Source: Nocardioides baculatus
GTDB taxonomy: Bacteria > Actinomycetota > Actinomycetes > Propionibacteriales > Nocardioidaceae
NCBI RefSeq assembly: GCF_016735675.1
Contig: NZ_JAERSG010000003.1
Location: 652,103 to 716,102 of the forward strand
Direction of reading: 5' to 3'
DNA length: 64,000 nt
Part shown: positions 25,370 to 32,921 of the stretch, in pieces
How the letters are laid out: each line of letters opens with the position of its first letter
Position numbering within the stretch: position 1 is the first letter of the stretch
Position numbers and translations under genes: made by a program
Notes under the pieces: generated by a model
The model's database searches: none
Seen by the model: only the letters and a program-made list of their open reading frames with translations
Told to the model about the DNA's origin: nothing

Positions 25370-27333
25370 AGGTGACCGGGGTCCGCCGCGGCGGCGGTCC
25401 GGTGCTGCACCTGTTCGCCGGCGCGGGCGGCGACGCCGACGAGCTGTCCGCGCTGGTCGCCGCGCTCGCGGGCGACCCGACCGTGGTCGCCCACGTGCCG
25501 GTCCGCGGGGCGGCGGCCGTCGGGTCGGTCGGCGCCATGGCGACCACCGCCGCCGCGCACGTCCGTGCGACGCAGCCGACCGGGCCCTACCGGCTCATCG
25601 GGTACTCCTTCGGCGGCCTGGTGGCCCTCGAGGTCGGCCGGCTGCTGCGCGAGGACCGCCACGAGGTCGAGCTGGTGGGTCTCGTCGACACGTTCTTCGA
25701 CCAGCGCTTCTGGCCCGCGTCGCTCTTCGTGCGAGCGTCCGCACGCCGTACGTCCGTGCACCTGCGCTCCGCCCTCGCCGGCCCTCCGGGCGTCGCGGCG
25801 CGCGAGGTCGGTGACCGCGCCGTACGGCTCGGGGCGCGCGTGGTGCGCCGGGTGCGCCCGACGCCGTCGGCGCGTGCCGCGGACGCAGGTGAGCTGTCGG
25901 TGCAGGACGCGAACGTCGCCGTGATGGCCCAGTGGGAGCCGCACACCTTCGCCGGACCGACCACGCTCTTCACCGCCTCGGACGCCGACTTCGGCTGCGA
26001 CCTCGACGAGCTGTGGCGGCCGTGGCTCCCCGACCTCGCGGTCCGCCGGGTGGCGGCGGACCACCGGACCCTCCTCAGCAGTCCGGCCTCCGTCGCACAG
26101 CTCGCCGACGAGATCGACGCGGCGCTCGGGACCGCACCCCGACCGCTCCGGGTGCTCGTGGCGACGACCTTCGGATGGCCGGGCGCCGCCCGGCTGGCCG
26201 AGCAGCTGGTCGCCACCGGCTGCACGGTGCAGGCGGTCGCCCCGCGCACCAGTCCCGTCCACGGCCTCGGGTCGCTCGAGCGCGTCCACCGGCTGTCGCT
26301 CACGGCACCGCTGCGGAGCCTGGCCGCCGCCGTGGAGGCCTCGCGTCCGGACCTCGTCGTGCCCTTCGACGACCGGACCCGGCAGGCCCTCGAGCGCGCG
26401 CGGACGGCCGCGGATCCGGGCACCGCCGCCGGATCGCGGCTGCGCGCGGTGCTGGACCGCTCGCTCGGGGCGCCGGGTGACGTCGGATCTGTGTACTCAC
26501 GCGCACGGCTCATGGAGGTCGCCGCCGCAGCCGGGATCCCCTGCCCGGAGACGGTCGTGGTGCGGTCCGAGTCCGAGGTCGAGGACTGGTTCGCCACCCA
26601 CCCGGGGCCGGGCGTCCTCAAGACCGACGGGAGCTGGGGAGGGCGTGGCGTCACGATGGCCCCCGGTGTGTCGGAGGCACGCCGGGCGTGGCGGACGATG
26701 AGCCGGCCACCGCCGCTCCACCGGGCACTCAAGCGCCTCGTCGCCGAGCGGGATCCGTGGGCGTTGCGGGCCCTGCTGCTCGGCGCCCGACCCGTCGTCT
26801 CGATCCAGCCGATGGTCGAGGGACGGCCGGCCAACTCGGCGGTGGCGTGCCACGAGGGGACGGTCCTCGCAGCCGTGCACGTGGAGGTGCTGGAGAGCGT
26901 CGGGCCGACGGGGCCGGCCACGCGGGTGCGGCTCGTCGAGCACGCCGACATGACCTACGCGGCGAAGTCGGTGGTCGCGGCGCTGCGGCTGTCCGGCCTG
27001 TGTGGCCTCGACTTCGTGGTCGACCGGGCCGGCACGGCCCACCTGCTGGAGCTCAACCCACGGGCGACACCGACGGCGCACCTGGTCGGTGCCGACGGCG
27101 CGGATCCCCTGTCCGCCCTGCGCGCCGCGCTCGGGCACGAGCTCCCCTTGCAGCGGGAGTCGCCCCGCCCGGGCGACCTCGTCGTCTCCCTGACGAGCCC
27201 CGCACCGACGGACGCGCCGGCTGCCCGGCGTCGTACCCACTTCTGGCTACCCTCCCCCCGACTCCCGCGCGTGGCAACGTCCATTGGCGAGGGTGATGGC
27301 TCCACCGTCGTGACCACCAGGGGGAGCTCGTGA
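25366..27333 (+). CDS. Thioesterase/ATP-grasp fusion protein
   Basis: A 655-residue two-domain enzyme. Residues 1 to about 255 form an alpha/beta-hydrolase of the type II thioesterase kind: an LFAGAGGDADEL start, the nucleophile motif GYSFGG, and a C-terminal DHRTLL histidine region. Residues about 262-620 form an ATP-grasp ligase: LVATTFGWPGAARLAEQL opens a preATP-grasp domain, then VLKTDGSWGGRGV (ATP-binding lysine and glycine loop) and FVVD with LLELNPRATPTAHL (metal-binding Glu/Asn). ATP-grasp enzymes activate a carboxylate as acyl phosphate for attack by an amine. A thioesterase would release or edit a carrier-bound acyl group. GTGA overlaps at both ends link it to its neighbours. I know of no named family with this architecture. 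Confidence 0.8.
   Translation: MKVTGVRRGGGPVLHLFAGAGGDADELSALVAALAGDPTVVAHVPVRGAAAVGSVGAMATTAAAHVRATQPTGPYRLIGYSFGGLVALEVGRLLREDRHEVELVGLVDTFFDQRFWPASLFVRASARRTSVHLRSALAGPPGVAAREVGDRAVRLGARVVRRVRPTPSARAADAGELSVQDANVAVMAQWEPHTFAGPTTLFTASDADFGCDLDELWRPWLPDLAVRRVAADHRTLLSSPASVAQLADEIDAALGTAPRPLRVLVATTFGWPGAARLAEQLVATGCTVQAVAPRTSPVHGLGSLERVHRLSLTAPLRSLAAAVEASRPDLVVPFDDRTRQALERARTAADPGTAAGSRLRAVLDRSLGAPGDVGSVYSRARLMEVAAAAGIPCPETVVVRSESEVEDWFATHPGPGVLKTDGSWGGRGVTMAPGVSEARRAWRTMSRPPPLHRALKRLVAERDPWALRALLLGARPVVSIQPMVEGRPANSAVACHEGTVLAAVHVEVLESVGPTGPATRVRLVEHADMTYAAKSVVAALRLSGLCGLDFVVDRAGTAHLLELNPRATPTAHLVGADGADPLSALRAALGHELPLQRESPRPGDLVVSLTSPAPTDAPAARRRTHFWLPSPRLPRVATSIGEGDGSTVVTTRGSS
27234..27249 (+). 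promoter_or_regulatory. EPS-island motif, site 7 (inside the end of the fusion gene)
   Basis: TACCCACTTCTGGCTA lies in the last 100 bp of the preceding coding region, 80 bp before the next start. A GGTGAT hexamer (27292-27297) would start transcription about 62 bp downstream. The coding context weakens the case. Confidence 0.35.
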
Positions 27334-28559
27334 CCGCACCGCTGTGCCGCCTCTGCTCGGCGGAGCTGCGCCGGACCTTCGTCGACCTGGGGATGTCGCC
27401 GCCGTGCGAGAGCTACCTCGCCGCGGACCAGCTCGATGCCGGCGAGACCTTCTACCCCCTCCACGTACGGGTGTGCGAGCAGTGCCTGCTCGTCCAGCTC
27501 CCGGTCCACGTGTCGGCCGAGGACATCTTCAGCGACTACGCCTACTTCTCCTCCTACTCCGACTCGTGGGTGCGTCACGCCCGCGACTTCGTCGACCTCG
27601 CCCAGGCCCGGCTCGGCCTGGACCGGGACTCGTTCGTCGTGGAGGTGGCCAGCAACGACGGCTACCTGCTGCAGCACAGCGTGGCGAAGGGGATCCGGTC
27701 GCTCGGGATCGAGCCCGCGGCCAACGTCGCCGAGGCGGCCGTCGCCCGCGGCGTGCCCACCGAGGTGCTGTTCCTCGGCGAGGAGACCGGCCGCAAGGTC
27801 GCCGAGATCCACGGCCGTGCCGACCTCGTCGTCGCCAACAACGTGTTCGCCCATGTGCCGGACATCGTCGACTTCGCCCGCGGGCTCCGCGCGCTGGTGG
27901 CCGAGGACGGGCACGTCACCATCGAGATCCCGCACCTGCTCCGGCTGATCGAGGGCAACGAGTACGACACGATCTACCACGAGCACTTCTCCTACCTCTC
28001 CCTGCTGACGACGCAGAGGGTCCTGGCCGAGGCCGGTCTCACGGTCGTCGACGTGCAGGAGCTGAGCAGCCACGGCGGGTCGCTGCGAACCTGGTCCGCC
28101 CCGACCGAGCGCGCCGGCGCGCCCACCGGTGCGGTGGCGAAGGTGCTCGCGGACGAGGCGGCCGCCGGGCTCGACACGGTGGACGGCCACGCGGGCTTCG
28201 CCGAGCGCGTGAGCCGGGCCCGCGACGACTTCGTCGAGTTCCTCGTCGGCGAGCGCCGCGCCGGTCGTCGGGTGGCCGCCTACGGCGCACCCGGCAAGGG
28301 CAACACCCTGCTCAACCACTGCGGCGTCCGCGGCGACCTGATCTCCTTCGCGGTCGACCGCAACCCGCACAAGCACGGGCGTTTCCTGCCCGGCACGCAC
28401 ATCCCGATCAGCCCCGTGGAGCGGCTGGCCGACGAGCGGCCGGACACGATCGTGGTGATGCCGTGGAACCTGCGTACGGAGATCACCCACCAGCTCGAGT
28501 ACACCCGCGAGTGGGGGGCGAGGCTGGTCGTCGCCCTCCCCCACCTCGAGGTCTTCTGA
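27330..28559 (+). CDS. SAM-dependent sugar C-methyltransferase (TylC3/NovU-like)
   Basis: A 409-residue three-domain protein. The N-terminal zinc-binding region has CRLC and CEQC pairs with MSPPCESYL. The central Rossmann domain has VVEVASNDGYLLQ (SAM site), ANNVFAHVPDI and the catalytic-region motif YDTIYHEHFSYLSL. The C-terminal domain has VAAYGAPGKGNTLLNHCG and VDRNPHKHGRFLPGTHIPI. This family C-methylates keto-sugar nucleotides to make branched sugars such as mycarose or virenose. The next gene encodes a cytidylyltransferase, so a CDP-linked branched deoxyhexose is a reasonable product. The GTG overlaps the previous stop. Confidence 0.87.
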   Translation: MTAPLCRLCSAELRRTFVDLGMSPPCESYLAADQLDAGETFYPLHVRVCEQCLLVQLPVHVSAEDIFSDYAYFSSYSDSWVRHARDFVDLAQARLGLDRDSFVVEVASNDGYLLQHSVAKGIRSLGIEPAANVAEAAVARGVPTEVLFLGEETGRKVAEIHGRADLVVANNVFAHVPDIVDFARGLRALVAEDGHVTIEIPHLLRLIEGNEYDTIYHEHFSYLSLLTTQRVLAEAGLTVVDVQELSSHGGSLRTWSAPTERAGAPTGAVAKVLADEAAAGLDTVDGHAGFAERVSRARDDFVEFLVGERRAGRRVAAYGAPGKGNTLLNHCGVRGDLISFAVDRNPHKHGRFLPGTHIPISPVERLADERPDTIVVMPWNLRTEITHQLEYTREWGARLVVALPHLEVF

Positions 28560-28582
28560 GGCGACGGGAGGAAGGGACACCC

Positions 28583-29416
28583 ATGAAGGTCGTGCTGTTC
28601 TGCGGCGGGCTCGGGATGCGGATGCGTGCCGACAACCAGTCACTGCCCAAGCCGATGATGCCGATCGGCTCGCGCCCGGTGCTGTGGCACGTCATGCGCT
28701 ACTACGCGCACTTCGGGCACACCGAGTTCGTGCTGTGCCTCGGCTACGGCGGGCAGGCGGTGAAGGACTACTTCCTCGACTACCGCGAGACCGCGTCCAA
28801 CGACTTCGTGATCACCAAGGGCGGCAGCCACGTCGAGATGCTCAGCACCGACATCAGCGACTGGACGATCAGCTTCATCGACACCGGCATGGACACCGCG
28901 ATCGGCGAGCGGCTGCGGCGCGTGCGGCCCCACCTCGAGGGCGACGAGCTCTTCCTCGCCAACTACGGCGACGTCCTCACGGACGCGCCGATGAACGACA
29001 TGGTGGACGCGTTCGTGGACTCCGGGTGCGTCGCGCAGTTCATCGCGGTCAGGCCGCAGGACTCCTTCCACGTCGTGCAGTACGACGATGCGGGCAGGGT
29101 CTCCGGGCTGGTCCCGGTCGCCGACATGGACATGTGCATCAACGGGGGCTACTTCGTCCTGCGTCAGGCGATCTTCGACTACCTCGACGAGGGCGACGAC
29201 CTCGTGATGGACGGGTGTGTGAAGGCGGCCCGCGACGGGCTCGTGCGGGCCGTGCCCCACGACGGGTTCTGGGCCCCGATGGACACGCTCAAGGAGCGTG
29301 CCGCGCTGGAGGGGATGTACAGCCGCGGCATCAGCCCGTGGGCGCTGTGGCGGACTCCCACCGGAGCGCACTCCCCCGTCCCCGTCGTCGCCGACGCCGC
29401 GCCCGCCCGGCACTGA
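28583..29416 (+). CDS. Glucose-1-phosphate cytidylyltransferase-like (RfbF family) nucleotidyltransferase
   Basis: A 277-residue nucleotidyltransferase. The N-terminal loop CGGLGMRMR and the KPMMPIGSRPVLWHVMRYYAHFG stretch, split here as KPMMPIG and RPVLWH, are typical of sugar-phosphate cytidylyl- and thymidylyltransferases. LANYGDVLTDAP supplies the metal-binding Asp and NGGYFVLR the sugar site. RfbF makes CDP-glucose, the entry point to CDP-deoxyhexoses. The ATG follows GGGAGGAAGGGACACCC. It lies between the C-methyltransferase and the PIG-L deacetylase. No clear CDP-glucose 4,6-dehydratase was identified; the enzyme at 19756-20793 may fill this gap. Confidence 0.83.
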   Translation: MKVVLFCGGLGMRMRADNQSLPKPMMPIGSRPVLWHVMRYYAHFGHTEFVLCLGYGGQAVKDYFLDYRETASNDFVITKGGSHVEMLSTDISDWTISFIDTGMDTAIGERLRRVRPHLEGDELFLANYGDVLTDAPMNDMVDAFVDSGCVAQFIAVRPQDSFHVVQYDDAGRVSGLVPVADMDMCINGGYFVLRQAIFDYLDEGDDLVMDGCVKAARDGLVRAVPHDGFWAPMDTLKERAALEGMYSRGISPWALWRTPTGAHSPVPVVADAAPARH

Positions 29417-29427
29417 GCCGGCGCGCC

Positions 29428-30063
29428 GTGATCGCCTTCACCGCCGACCAGCCGCTCCACGTCCTGTGCGTCGGGGCGCACCCCGACGACATCGAGATCG
29501 GGTGCGGCGGGACCCTGCTCACCCTCGCGGCTTGTGCGTCGACGACGTTCACGGCCATCGTCATGACCGGGGACGAGGTGCGGGAGAAGGAGTCCCGCCT
29601 CGCCTTGGACCTCCTCGCGCCGGGCGTGACGGCCCACTTCGCCCACCTCGACGACGGCCGGCTGCCCGCGTGCTGGTCGGAGGTGAAGCAGGCGCTCGAG
29701 GACCTCGCCCGCACCTGCCGGCCCGACGTCGTGCTGGCCCCGCGCCGTGACGACGCCCACCAGGACCACGCGCTCCTCGGGGGTCTCGTCGGCACCGTGT
29801 GGCGCGACGCCGTCGTGCTCCACTACGAGGTGGCCAAGTGGGACGGCGACATGGGCTCGCCCACCACCTACGTCGCCCTGACCGACGACGTCGCCCGGCG
29901 CAAGGTCGAGGTGCTGGACGCGTGCTTCGACAGCCAGCTCGGTCGCGACTGGTGGGACGACGAGGTCTTCCTCGGACTCATGCGGCTGCGCGGCGTCGAG
30001 TGCCGGTCCCGCTACGCCGAGGCGTTCTACTGCTCCAAGCTGCTGCTCGGGCTCGCGCCGTGA
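29428..30063 (+). CDS. PIG-L/LmbE-family zinc deacetylase
   Basis: A 211-residue protein with the PIG-L zinc signature GAHPDDIEIGCGG near the N-terminus and DAHQDHALLG in the C-terminal half, giving the His-x-x-Asp-Asp and His ligands. The family removes acyl groups from N-acetylated sugars and related amides. The GTG at 29428 is 12 bp after the preceding stop. The last 4 bp overlap the start of the DUF4910 gene. PIG-L, DUF4910, C-methyltransferase and cytidylyltransferase genes are, from memory, found together in other O-antigen or capsule loci, suggesting a joint role in an amino or branched sugar. Confidence 0.87.
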   Translation: MIAFTADQPLHVLCVGAHPDDIEIGCGGTLLTLAACASTTFTAIVMTGDEVREKESRLALDLLAPGVTAHFAHLDDGRLPACWSEVKQALEDLARTCRPDVVLAPRRDDAHQDHALLGGLVGTVWRDAVVLHYEVAKWDGDMGSPTTYVALTDDVARRKVEVLDACFDSQLGRDWWDDEVFLGLMRLRGVECRSRYAEAFYCSKLLLGLAP

Positions 30064-31472
30064 CCGCGACGGCGACCGCCCCGTCGCCCACCGGCGGATC
30101 CACCCCGGCCGAGCGCATGCGGGCCTGGATGACCGCGGCCTACCCGATCTGCCGCAGCATCTCCGGCGACGGCGTACGCGGCACGCTCGACCTGCTCGCC
30201 GACGTGCTGCCGGACGGAGCCACGCTGGAGCGGACCGGGGTCCCGTCGGGGACACAGGTCTTCGACTGGACCATTGCCGACGAGTGGAACGTCCGCGAGG
30301 CGTGGGTGCGCGGCCCGGACGGGCAACGGGTCGTCGACCTCGCCGACCACACGCTGCACCTGGTGGGCTACAGCGCGCCCGTGCACGCGCGCGTCCCGCT
30401 GGAGGAGCTGCGCCGCCACCTGCACAGCCTCCCGGACCGTCCCGACTGGATCCCCTACCGGACCAGCTACTACCACCGGGACTGGGGATTCTGCCTCCGC
30501 CACCGTGACCTGCAGGGTCTGCCACCGGGCGACTACGAGGTGCTCGTCGACGCGACCCTCGAGCCGGGCGAGCTCGTCTACGGCGAGGTCGTGCTGCCGG
30601 GCAGCACCGACGGGGAGGTGCTCGTCAGCTCGCACGTGTGCCACCCCTCGCTCGCCAACGACAACCTCTCGGGCCTCGCCGTGGCGACCGAGCTGCTCCG
30701 CCTGCTCGCCGCCCGTCCGGAGCGCCGCCACACCTACCGCTTCCTCTTCGCCCCCGGGACCATCGGCTCCCTCACCTGGCTGAGCCGCAACACCGACCGC
30801 CTGGACCGCATCCGCCACGGCCTCGTGATCACCGGGCTCGCCGGCGGCGGTCCGCTGGTCTACAAGCAGACGCTCCGCGGGACCCGGACCGTCGACGACG
30901 CCGCGGCGCACGTCGTCCGCGCCCGTGGCGGCGAGGTGCGCCCGTACGCACCGTGGGGCTACGACGAACGCCAGTTCAACGCGGTCGGGTTCGACCTGCC
31001 CGTCGGTCGGCTGACCCGCACGCCGCACGGCGAGTACCCGGAGTACCACACGTCGGCCGACGACCTCGCGTTCGTCGGCGACGACGAGCTCGTGGACGCC
31101 CTCGACGCGCTCGTGGAGATCGTCGACGTGCTGGAGGGCGACGCGACGTACGCCAACCTCAGTCCGTTTGGCGAACCCCAGCTGGGGCGGCACGGCCTCT
31201 ACCCCACGACGGGCGGGCACTCGGCCGACCAGGAGGTGATGGCGATGCTGTGGACGCTCGGGCTGTCCGACGGGATCACGTCGCTGCTCGAGGTGGCCGC
31301 GCGGTCCGGCCTGCCCTTCGCCGACGTGCGGGCGGCCGCCGACCGCCTGTGCGCGGCGGGCCTGCTCGGCCCGCGCCCTCAGGCGGAGCGGTCCGCCACG
31401 AACCGCGCGAGCGACCCGATCGAGCCGAAGACGTCGCCGGTGAAGTCCTCGTCCTCGACCGTCACGCCGTAG
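30060..31472 (+). CDS. DUF4910/M28-like peptidase-family protein
   Basis: A 470-residue protein. An N-terminal DUF2172-type segment is followed by a zinc-peptidase-like core: SSHVCHPSLANDNLSG supplies possible His and Asp ligands, FAPGTIGSLTWLS resembles the base/glutamate loop region, and EYHTSADD supplies a C-terminal His. A winged-helix-like tail is present. The family is annotated as aminopeptidase-like but is often found in polysaccharide loci. The GTG overlaps the PIG-L stop. The final 94 bp overlap the convergent acyl carrier protein gene, so the last 30 residues are an antisense-derived tail and probably dispensable. Confidence 0.8.
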   Translation: MTATATAPSPTGGSTPAERMRAWMTAAYPICRSISGDGVRGTLDLLADVLPDGATLERTGVPSGTQVFDWTIADEWNVREAWVRGPDGQRVVDLADHTLHLVGYSAPVHARVPLEELRRHLHSLPDRPDWIPYRTSYYHRDWGFCLRHRDLQGLPPGDYEVLVDATLEPGELVYGEVVLPGSTDGEVLVSSHVCHPSLANDNLSGLAVATELLRLLAARPERRHTYRFLFAPGTIGSLTWLSRNTDRLDRIRHGLVITGLAGGGPLVYKQTLRGTRTVDDAAAHVVRARGGEVRPYAPWGYDERQFNAVGFDLPVGRLTRTPHGEYPEYHTSADDLAFVGDDELVDALDALVEIVDVLEGDATYANLSPFGEPQLGRHGLYPTTGGHSADQEVMAMLWTLGLSDGITSLLEVAARSGLPFADVRAAADRLCAAGLLGPRPQAERSATNRASDPIEPKTSPVKSSSSTVTP

Positions 31473-31660
31473 GAGGACTCGAGCGTCGTCGCCAGCTCGA
31501 GCACGGACAGCGAGTCGAGCTCGGGCAGCGCCCCGAACAGCTCGGTGTCCGCCGTCAGCTCGCGGCGCCGGCGCTCGTCGAGGCCCAGCACGTCGGCCAG
31601 CAGGTCGCTGATGCCGGGCACCAGGTCGGCGTGGTTGAGGGAGGTCGACATCGTCGTCAC
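31379..31660 (-). CDS. Acyl carrier protein (EPS-island)
   Basis: A 93-residue carrier protein of the phosphopantetheine-binding family. The attachment serine lies in PELDSLSVLELATTLE, matching the DSL motif. It is separate from the fatty acid ACP at 58977 and has different flanking residues. Translation may start at the GTG given here or at an ATG 9 bp downstream (31651). It follows the PLP decarboxylase and AMP-forming ligase on the same strand. That arrangement suggests it carries an acyl or aminoacyl group loaded by the ligase. It resembles the carrier protein of proteobacterial exosortase-linked EPS modules. Confidence 0.88.
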   Translation of the reverse strand: MTTMSTSLNHADLVPGISDLLADVLGLDERRRRELTADTELFGALPELDSLSVLELATTLESSYGVTVEDEDFTGDVFGSIGSLARFVADRSA

Positions 31661-31694
31661 GTCCGTTCTGTGGAGCTGGTCGGTCGGGTGGGTC

Positions 31695-32921
31695 TCACAC
31701 CAGCACCTCGCGTGCCGGAGGGTGTCCGAGGAAGTCGGCGGGGCTGGCCGTCGCGCCGTAGGCGCCGGACTGGAAGACGACGACGAGGTCGTCGACCTCG
31801 ACCTCCGGCAGCTCGACGTCGCTGCCCAGCAGGTCGAGGGGGGTGCACAGGCAACCGACGACGTGCGCAGGCTCCCGCGCCCCGGGGTCGAGGCGGTCGC
31901 CGACCACCAGGGGGTAGTTGCGCCGGATCACCTGCCCGAAGTTCCCCGTGGCGGCCAGGTGGTGGTGCAGCCCGCCGTCGACGACGACGTAGCGCTGCCC
32001 GCGCGACCGCTTCACGTCGACCACCCGCGAGACGTAGACCCCGCACTCGCCCACCACGTACCGGCCGAGCTCGAGCACGACGTCGGCGTCGGGCAGGGCG
32101 GGTGCGACCTCGGCCGACAGCAGGTCCGCGAGGTGCGCCCCCACGCGGGCGAGGTCGACCGGCTCGTCCTTCTCGAAGTAGGGGATGCCGATCCCACCGC
32201 CGAGGTTGAGGTAGGTCACCGGCTGCGTCGCCTTGTCGGCCAGGCGGAGCAGCAGCTCGACGGTGTGGGTGTGCGCGGTGACGAGCAGGTCCGCGCTCAG
32301 GTTCTGCGACCCGGCGAAGACGTGGAAGCCGAGGAGGTCGACGTCGCGGTCGGCGGCGTCGCTGAGCACCCCGGGCACCTCTTCGGCGTCGATCCCGAAC
32401 TGCTGCGGTCCGCCGCCCATCCGCATCCCTGATCCGCGCACGGCGAAGTCGGGGTTCACCCGCAGCGCCGCGCGCGGGCGTACGCCGACGCGCTCGCCGG
32501 CGAGCACGAGGCGGTCGAGCTCGCCGACCGACTCGACCTCGACGAGCACTCCCGCGGCGACGGCCTGCACCAGCTCGGTCGTCGTCTTGCCCGGTCCGGC
32601 GAAGCTGACCCGGGCGGTCGCCGTGCCGGTGTCGAGCGCGACCTGCATCTCGTGCGCCGACGCGACGTCGAGCCAGTCGACGCGACGCGCGACGTGCTGC
32701 ACGACCGCCGGCATCGGGTTGGCCTTGACGGCATAGCCGAGCTGCAGCCGGCCGGGAAGTGCGGCGCGCAGCTCGTCCAGCCGCCGGTCGAGGAGCGACC
32801 GGTCGTAGGCGAAGAACGGCGTGGAGCCCACGCGGTCGGCCAGTCGTCGCAGGGGAACGCCGCCGACCACCAGCTCGCCCCCGTCGGCGCCGAACGTCGC
32901 GACGTGGTGCTCGGCCCTCAT
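31695..32921 (-). CDS. PLP-dependent decarboxylase (diaminopimelate/ornithine decarboxylase fold)
   Basis: A 408-residue fold type III enzyme. The PLP lysine is in GYAVKANPMP near residue 65, then WLDVASAHEM, FAGPGKTTTEL, LRVNPDF, GFHVFAGSQ and the glycine loop LGGGIGIPY that holds the phosphate, with the C-terminal CGVYVSR and CTPLDLLG elements. These enzymes decarboxylate basic or diacid amino acids to amines. It overlaps the ligase gene by 4 bp. Homologues in exosortase A-associated loci occur beside an AMP ligase and ACP, so it probably acts on an amino acid that is activated or carrier-bound. The substrate is unknown. Confidence 0.88.
   Translation of the reverse strand: MRAEHHVATFGADGGELVVGGVPLRRLADRVGSTPFFAYDRSLLDRRLDELRAALPGRLQLGYAVKANPMPAVVQHVARRVDWLDVASAHEMQVALDTGTATARVSFAGPGKTTTELVQAVAAGVLVEVESVGELDRLVLAGERVGVRPRAALRVNPDFAVRGSGMRMGGGPQQFGIDAEEVPGVLSDAADRDVDLLGFHVFAGSQNLSADLLVTAHTHTVELLLRLADKATQPVTYLNLGGGIGIPYFEKDEPVDLARVGAHLADLLSAEVAPALPDADVVLELGRYVVGECGVYVSRVVDVKRSRGQRYVVVDGGLHHHLAATGNFGQVIRRNYPLVVGDRLDPGAREPAHVVGCLCTPLDLLGSDVELPEVEVDDLVVVFQSGAYGATASPADFLGHPPAREVLV

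Noticed and set aside
30600..32430. Plus-strand open frames opposite the ACP and decarboxylase genes
   Set aside because: Minus-strand products have clear motifs (DSL serine, PLP lysine). The plus-strand translations are low-complexity.
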